A stretch of 6,540 nucleotides of DNA, from assembly GCA_021781775.1 (NCBI GenBank), contig JAJXWE010000098.1, positions 1-6,540 of the forward strand, written 5' to 3'. A program made the position numbers and the translations under genes. This document shows positions 6,377 to 6,540 of this stretch, in pieces. The notes below the pieces were generated by a model. It was given only the letters and a program-made list of their open reading frames with translations, did not search any database and was not told where the DNA came from. Numbering within the stretch: the first letter of the stretch is position 1; the number at the start of each line of letters is the position of its first letter. This DNA comes from Pseudomonadota bacterium. GTDB lineage: Bacteria > Pseudomonadota > Gammaproteobacteria > Steroidobacterales > Steroidobacteraceae.

Positions 6377-6419
6377 CGGCCTGGCCCGGGGGCAGGCCGG
6401 GATTCGCACGGGGGCCTGC
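6377..6419. repeat. Pair of mutually exclusive inverted repeats
   Basis: CGGCCTG (6377-6383) can pair with CAGGCCG (6393-6399) around a nine-base loop. The shared arm GCAGGCC (6392-6398) can instead pair with GGCCTGC (6413-6419) around a 14-base loop. Neither has a T-run on either strand, so they are not ordinary intrinsic terminators. In such GC-rich DNA short stems arise by chance, so function is unproven. Confidence 0.3.
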
Positions 6420-6490
6420 GGCCGAGCTGCGCCAAGGCGTAGGGCGGCGGGGGATGGCCTCGTGTGGGCGCGCGGCACGGGGAGGCGATT

Positions 6491-6540
6491 GTGCGCGGTC
6501 GCTCTGGCGTCGCGACGGTCGGCATGTCCAAAACCGAAGG
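6491..6540 (+). CDS. Possible start of a divergent gene cut by the right edge
   Basis: A strong ribosome-site-like GGGGAGG (6479-6485) stands five bases before GTG at 6491. The frame stays open to the window end and includes an in-frame ATG at 6524 reading MSKTE. An in-frame TAG lies upstream at 6440-6442. Only about 16 codons are visible, so neither the product nor the reality of the gene can be judged. If real, it would make 6252-6490 a divergent promoter region. Confidence 0.25.
   Translation, partial: MRGRSGVATVGMSKTE

Larger units (their letters stand above)
6252..6490. other. Non-coding region upstream of the Moco operon, probable promoter and leader
   Basis: No reading frame here looks like a protein; the 62-codon minus frame at 6343-6531 is Pro/Arg-rich noise. 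On the minus strand a possible -10 box TAAGAT lies at 6280-6285, but I see no matching -35 box at 16-18 bases, so no promoter is called with confidence. Two alternative seven-base stems share one arm at 6377-6419. I see no ModE-like AT-rich inverted repeat, no recognisable Moco riboswitch, and no stem followed by a T-run. Confidence 0.4.

Noticed and set aside
6508..6517. Perfect palindrome CGTCGCGACG as an operator
   Set aside because: A ten-base GC palindrome is expected by chance in this composition and matches no operator I know.
6343..6531. 62-codon minus-strand frame near the right edge
   Set aside because: Pro/Arg-rich low-complexity translation with no motif or convincing ribosome site.

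Overview
The window is a strongly GC-rich stretch of bacterial DNA. Codon use, gene families and tight packing suggest a member of the Pseudomonadota. I cannot fix the class. The proA tail reads like alphaproteobacterial ProA, while the MoeA motif style and the small secreted protein remind me more of high-GC gammaproteobacteria. Both impressions come from memory, not from a search.

Layout. Bases 1-599 (+) hold the 3' half of proA (proline biosynthesis), which converges on and overlaps the next gene by 11 bases. Bases 589-5855 (-) hold five packed genes for molybdenum cofactor (Moco) synthesis. In transcription order these are moeA, moaA, moaC, a mobA-moaD fusion, and a moaE-moeB-rhodanese fusion. 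A small secreted protein of unknown function (6251-5877, -) lies 21 bases ahead of moeA and is probably the first gene of the same transcript. Bases 6252-6490 show no convincing gene and probably hold the operon's promoter and leader. A possible divergent gene may start near 6491 (+) and run off the right edge.

How the genes work together. MoaA and MoaC convert GTP to cyclic pyranopterin monophosphate (cPMP). MPT synthase (MoaD plus MoaE) inserts two sulfurs to give molybdopterin (MPT). MoeB adenylates the MoaD C-terminal Gly-Gly, and a rhodanese domain can supply the sulfur for the thiocarboxylate. MoeA inserts molybdate, and MobA adds GMP to give the guanine dinucleotide cofactor. MogA/MoaB (MPT adenylation) is the one core step not encoded here.

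The most notable point is domain fusion. MoaD is the C-terminal domain of MobA and keeps a free Gly-Gly end. Its three functional partners (MoaE, the MoeB activating enzyme and the rhodanese sulfur donor) are joined in one 525-residue protein. The whole sulfur-transfer cycle is therefore carried by two polypeptides, one of which also carries the late-acting guanylyltransferase. I see no mobile element, CRISPR array, tRNA or rRNA.
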